6,693 bases of DNA from Acidobacteriota bacterium (GTDB taxonomy: Bacteria > Acidobacteriota > Terriglobia > Terriglobales > Acidobacteriaceae). Each line of letters opens with the position of its first letter. Positions within the stretch are counted from its first letter, which is position 1. The notes under the pieces were generated by a model. It ran no database searches. It had not been told where the DNA came from and saw nothing but the letters and a program-made list of their open reading frames with translations. The DNA is taken from the NCBI GenBank assembly GCA_021801945.1, contig JAKABE010000184.1, positions 1-6,693 of the forward strand. Direction: 5' to 3'. Positions 4,966-6,693 of the stretch are shown here, piece by piece. The position numbers were made by a program, and so were the translations under genes.

Positions 4966-6693
4966 TTGAACGCTAGACCACATATTGCGACCATTGCATG
5001 GCTGTTCGTCTGCGCCTGGTTGGCAACCGCCGTCTCCGCGCAGATCTATCAGGTAACGCCCGCCCCCGCGCAGAAATCCAAGGGAAAGGCGCAACCGGCG
5101 CCAACCACATCTCCATCTCCGCAGGCTCCGCAGGCTGCGCAATCGCTCGGCTGGGGATCGAACATCCAGAACGCGCGCCTGGCGCGCGCGGCCCAGCTTG
5201 CCCTCCAGCACGGCGACAAGGCGCAGGCGGTCGACTACGCACAACGCGCTGCCCAGGCGGCTCCAAACGACCCGCAGCTCTGGTTCCTGCTGGGGTACGC
5301 GGCCCGGCTGGCGTCGCGGCTTCAGCTCTCGCTCGATGCCTACAATCACGGACTCCGGCTGAACCCGGGCTCGCTCGATGCGCTTTCCGGCATCGCTCAG
5401 GATTACAGCCTCATGGACCGGACTGCGGAAGCCGAGGCACTGCTTAACAAGGTGATCGCCACCGATCCGCGCCGTCACAACGATGTGCTGCTTCTGGGCG
5501 AACTTTACATGCGCTCAAAAGACTTTAACGACGCCATCAAGTGGCTGAACCGGGCCGAACATCTCCAGCCGGATGCCCGTTCCGAACTGTTGCTAGCGCT
5601 CAGCTATCAGCAGTTGAAGCAGATGGGCCAGGCGCAGCGTTACCTCGACATGGCCAAGCACCGCGCACCCAATAATCCCGATGTTCAGCGCTCGCTCGCC
5701 GGCTATTATCGCGAGCTTGGAAAGTACGGGGATGCCATCGATGCCCTGCTTTCGATCCAGAATCCCAAGCCTGACGTAGTAGGCGAACTTGCCTACACGT
5801 ATCAACTCGACGGAAAACCCGACGAGGCGGCGCATTATTATGCCCAGGCCGCCAACGCGGTGCCGGCCAATCTGGACCTCCAGCTCTCCGCCGCCCAGGC
5901 CGAGGTGGTCACCGGAGCCATGACCGATGCCAATCTGTTCCTCAAACGGGCGCAAGGCATCAACGCCAATTCCTATCGCCTGCATGCAATTCGCGGCGAA
6001 ATGGCGCAAATCCAGGATCGCGATCGAGACGCCGCAAAGGAGTACCAGACGGCCATCGCGGACTTGCCTGCCAGCCCGGTGGAAGGACCACTGTATGGAA
6101 TCCAGTTGCACATGGACCTGGTAGCGCTCGATCGCTCGCTCGACGACCAGGATGCCGCGCAGCACGAGCTCGAGATTGCCGAGAACCAGATCAAGTCCGT
6201 CGATAAGTCCGCGGTTCCGCGCGAGCAGTATCTTCGCCTCCGCTCTTTGATCAGACTCAATGCAGGCGATTCAGAGGGTGCGCTCGCCGATATCGAAGCA
6301 GCTCTCGCCGGCAATCCGGACGATCTCAACAATCTGCAGCTCAACGGCGACATCCTGATGAAGCTCGGCAGGACCGAAAACGCCATCGCCGTCTATAAGA
6401 AGATCCTCACGCAAAATGCGAAAGACCGCTTTGCTCTCACTTCCCTGGGCTATGCGGAGCGGGCGGCGGGGCGCAACCGCGAGGCGGAAAGATATTTCCA
6501 ACGCCTTGCCGCGGCCTATCCTACCCTCTATATTCCCCGTCTTGCTCTCGGCGACCTCTACACGGCACGGAAGCACTATGCGAAGGCCCAGATCGAATAC
6601 AAGAAGGCCCTCGCTTTGGCGCCGCATCAGGCACTTATCATGGCGGGAGGCATGAACGCGGCCATCGAGGCGCACGACCTGAAGGAGGCGGCG
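4966..6693 (+). CDS. Exported tetratricopeptide-repeat protein, N-terminal 576 residues (3' end outside window)
   Basis: The frame is open from TGA 4957-4959 to the window's end. TTG 4966 is the only sensible start, since the signal peptide follows at once: NARPHIATIAWLFVCAWLAT (2-21) with cleavage near AVSA-Q (22-26). A Pro/Gln/Ala/Ser-rich linker spans about 30-64. From about 69 on, regular 34-residue TPR units run to the edge. Examples start at 69 (NARLARAAQLALQHGDKAQA), 103 (PQLWFLLGYAARLASRL), 137, 171 (HNDVLLLGELYMRSKDFNDA), 205, 270, 451 and 520 (TLYIPRLALGDLYTARKHYA), with the usual G/A-Y, A and P positions; about 14-15 units in all, some degenerate (about 370-420). Such proteins serve as protein-binding scaffolds in the periplasm or outer membrane. 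No lipobox or enzyme domain is visible so far; a C-terminal domain may lie beyond the edge. It is divergent from the glycosyltransferase operon and may share its regulation. Confidence 0.92.
   Translation, partial: MNARPHIATIAWLFVCAWLATAVSAQIYQVTPAPAQKSKGKAQPAPTTSPSPQAPQAAQSLGWGSNIQNARLARAAQLALQHGDKAQAVDYAQRAAQAAPNDPQLWFLLGYAARLASRLQLSLDAYNHGLRLNPGSLDALSGIAQDYSLMDRTAEAEALLNKVIATDPRRHNDVLLLGELYMRSKDFNDAIKWLNRAEHLQPDARSELLLALSYQQLKQMGQAQRYLDMAKHRAPNNPDVQRSLAGYYRELGKYGDAIDALLSIQNPKPDVVGELAYTYQLDGKPDEAAHYYAQAANAVPANLDLQLSAAQAEVVTGAMTDANLFLKRAQGINANSYRLHAIRGEMAQIQDRDRDAAKEYQTAIADLPASPVEGPLYGIQLHMDLVALDRSLDDQDAAQHELEIAENQIKSVDKSAVPREQYLRLRSLIRLNAGDSEGALADIEAALAGNPDDLNNLQLNGDILMKLGRTENAIAVYKKILTQNAKDRFALTSLGYAERAAGRNREAERYFQRLAAAYPTLYIPRLALGDLYTARKHYAKAQIEYKKALALAPHQALIMAGGMNAAIEAHDLKEAA

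Noticed and set aside
4894..6386. Several minus-strand frames opposite the TPR gene (4894-5478, 5593-6165, 5973-6386)
   Set aside because: The plus-strand TPR frame is continuous for 576 codons with regular 34-residue repeats; the opposite frames overlap one another and show no domain.

Overview
The window is GC-rich bacterial DNA. Genes are tightly packed, successive minus-strand genes share 4-base GTGA overlaps, and exported, TPR and GT-C type membrane proteins are abundant. The style and family mix (PTPS-related GT-C protein, FxLYD-type and NTF2-like exported proteins, large exported TPR protein) best fits an acidobacterium (Acidobacteriota, Terriglobia). This is an inference from composition and family mix; no marker gene is present to prove it.

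Right to left on the minus strand, from about 4682 to the left edge, runs one compact probable operon. First is a large multi-pass GT-C-like membrane protein related to the 6-pyruvoyl-tetrahydropterin-synthase-related family (2925..4682). Next is a membrane-anchored protein with an NTF2-like region and two FxLYD-like beta repeats (1792..2928). Then come a secreted Ig/invasin-like protein (929..1795) and a small exported NTF2-like protein (429..926). A possible 39-residue basic small protein (313..432) fills the next gap. Last is the start of a DPM1/GtrB-type family 2 glycosyltransferase (1..310, cut by the window edge). Junctions are GTGA, GTGA, TAA-GC-ATG, ATGA and TGA-CT-ATG, so translation of all these genes is likely coupled.

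A 283-base intergenic region (4683..4965) separates this operon from a divergent plus-strand gene (4966..6693, open at the right edge). That gene encodes a secreted protein made almost entirely of TPR repeats and probably starts at TTG. The intergenic region is clearly poorer in GC than its flanks (hand count about 49% over 4741..4960). It holds an 8-base direct repeat, an 8-base inverted repeat and a GGGGTCAGAATT motif, but no convincing sigma-70 promoter.

Working model (inference): the family 2 enzyme charges a polyprenyl phosphate with a sugar on the cytoplasmic side, and the GT-C protein uses that lipid-linked sugar on the periplasmic side. The three exported beta-rich/NTF2-like proteins between them would act as partners, acceptors or assembly factors of an envelope glycan or glycoprotein. 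I know of no named system with this gene order, so it is a candidate undescribed envelope-glycosylation locus.
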